From: an uncultured Sphingomonadales bacterium
GTDB taxonomy: Bacteria; Pseudomonadota; Alphaproteobacteria; Sphingomonadales; Sphingomonadaceae
Direction: 5' to 3'
DNA: 6,802 nucleotides
NCBI GenBank assembly: GCA_903868655.1
Contig: CAIPWG010000335.1
Location: 1-6,802, forward strand
The notes under the pieces were generated by a model. That model ran no database searches and had not been told where the DNA came from. It worked only from the letters and a program-made list of their open reading frames with translations. The position numbers and the translations under genes were made by a program. Of this stretch, positions 6,139 through 6,802 are shown one piece after another; the stretch's first letter is position 1; the number at the start of each line of letters is the position of its first letter.

Positions 6139-6802
6139 TTTGCGCCTCCGCGACCCAGCAGCAACCGTGCGATCGCAATCGTCACGAAAGTGATCATGAA
6201 CAGCACGGTGCCGAGCGCGATCAGCGCCGAGATGTGCATGTCGCCGGTCGCTTCGGTGAATTCGTTCGCGATGGTCGATGAAATGGTCGAGCCCGAGTCA
6301 AACAGGCTGTTGGGGAAATTGTGCGAATTGCCGATGATGAATGTCACCGCCATCGTTTCGCCCAGCGCACGACCAAGACCCAGCATGACCGCGCCGATTG
6401 CGCTGCGACGAACATACGGCAGCATGATGCGCGTAATGACTTCGCGTGGTGTGCAGCCCAGACCGTAGGCGGCTTCGCGCATGTGCGAAGGCACCGACAT
6501 CAGGAGTTCGCGCAAGATTGCGGCGATATAGGGCAGGATCATCACGGCCAAGATCAACGAGGCGGTGAAAATGTTGGCGCCGTTCGGCACCCCCACGATC
6601 AATTTTTCCAACCAGGACCCAGGTGTCACCCAGGTCATCAAAGGCAATTGAACGTTTTGCGCAAACCACGGCGCGAGCACGAACAAACCCCACATACCGT
6701 AGACGATCGAGGGAATGCCGGCCAACAGTTCGACCGCAATCGCCAACCATCGAGCAATGGCTTGCGGGCAGATTTCGACCAGAAAAACGGCAACGCCAAT
6801 GG
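6135..6802 (-). CDS. pstC: PstC, phosphate ABC transporter permease, C-terminal part; 5' end beyond the window
   Basis: The last 221 codons are visible and the frame stays open to the window edge. PstC pairs with PstA to form the inner-membrane phosphate channel. The visible part begins in a membrane segment (IGVAVFLVEICPQ), followed by AVELLAGIPSIVYGMWGLF, a strong PstC mark where family members read E-L-L-A-x-I-P-S-V-V-Y-G. The EAA loop that contacts PstB is at visible residues about 108-128 (MREAAYGLGCTPREVITR). LGLGRALGETMAVTFIIGN follows, the PstC counterpart of the R-x-x-G-E-T-x-x segment in PstA. The protein ends with a hydrophobic segment and a basic tail ([10 protein letters not shown]). 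Upstream in-frame codons continue the family sequence before the TTG at 6746, so that TTG is internal. The N-terminal membrane segments and large periplasmic loop are outside the window. Confidence 0.95.
   Translation of the reverse strand, partial: IGVAVFLVEICPQAIARWLAIAVELLAGIPSIVYGMWGLFVLAPWFAQNVQLPLMTWVTPGSWLEKLIVGVPNGANIFTASLILAVMILPYIAAILRELLMSVPSHMREAAYGLGCTPREVITRIMLPYVRRSAIGAVMLGLGRALGETMAVTFIIGNSHNFPNSLFDSGSTISSTIANEFTEATGDMHISALIALGTVLFMITFVTIAIARLLLGRGGAK

Noticed and set aside
5632..6468. Open frame of 278 codons on the plus strand across pstA and pstC
   Set aside because: It crosses the boundary of two well-supported genes on the other strand and shows no family feature.
6744..6746. 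TTG at 6746 as the start of pstC
   Set aside because: The frame is open upstream to the window edge and the upstream residues match PstC, so the gene is cut by the window rather than starting here.

Overview
All six genes in this window lie on the minus strand, so transcription runs from position 6802 down to 1. Base composition is GC-rich (about 60% by eye). The coding potential, short gene overlaps and protein styles point to a Gram-negative proteobacterium, most likely an alphaproteobacterium. That assignment is an inference; no rRNA or other marker gene is present. The two-part efflux pump requires a cell envelope with an inner membrane and periplasm.

Right half (6802 to 3772): the distal part of a high-affinity phosphate uptake operon in the order pstC (5' end beyond the window), pstA, pstB, phoU. 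pstC/pstA and pstA/pstB each overlap by 4 bases (ATGA and GTGA), and phoU starts 19 bases after pstB. This is a tightly packed, probably cotranscribed and translationally coupled unit. PstC and PstA form the membrane channel, PstB is the ATPase that powers it, and PhoU ties transporter state to the PhoR/PhoB signalling system. The phosphate-binding protein gene pstS and any Pho box would lie upstream, outside the window. phoB, which often follows phoU in proteobacteria, does not do so here.

Middle (3771 to 3476): a 296-base gene-free stretch. It holds a 9-bp inverted repeat with a 23-base spacer, an 11-base palindrome, two copies of an 8-base GC/AT palindromic word, a GC-rich hairpin in the likely leader of the next gene, and at best a weak terminator after phoU. 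This is the most likely place for the promoter and operator of the pump operon.

Left half (3475 to 1): an RND-family inner-membrane efflux permease of 1061 residues, followed with an 8-base overlap by a periplasmic adaptor (membrane fusion protein), of which the first 99 residues are visible. Together they form two parts of a drug- or solute-exporting pump; an outer-membrane channel gene, if linked, would lie beyond position 1. The permease has an Asp-Glu pair where the model pump AcrB has Asp-Asp, and an Ala where AcrB has its essential TM10 Lys. This suggests a variant proton relay.

I see no mobile element, CRISPR array, tRNA, rRNA or clearly novel system. The points most worth a second look are the variant RND proton relay, the structured intergenic region, and the direct succession of the pst-phoU genes by an efflux pump.
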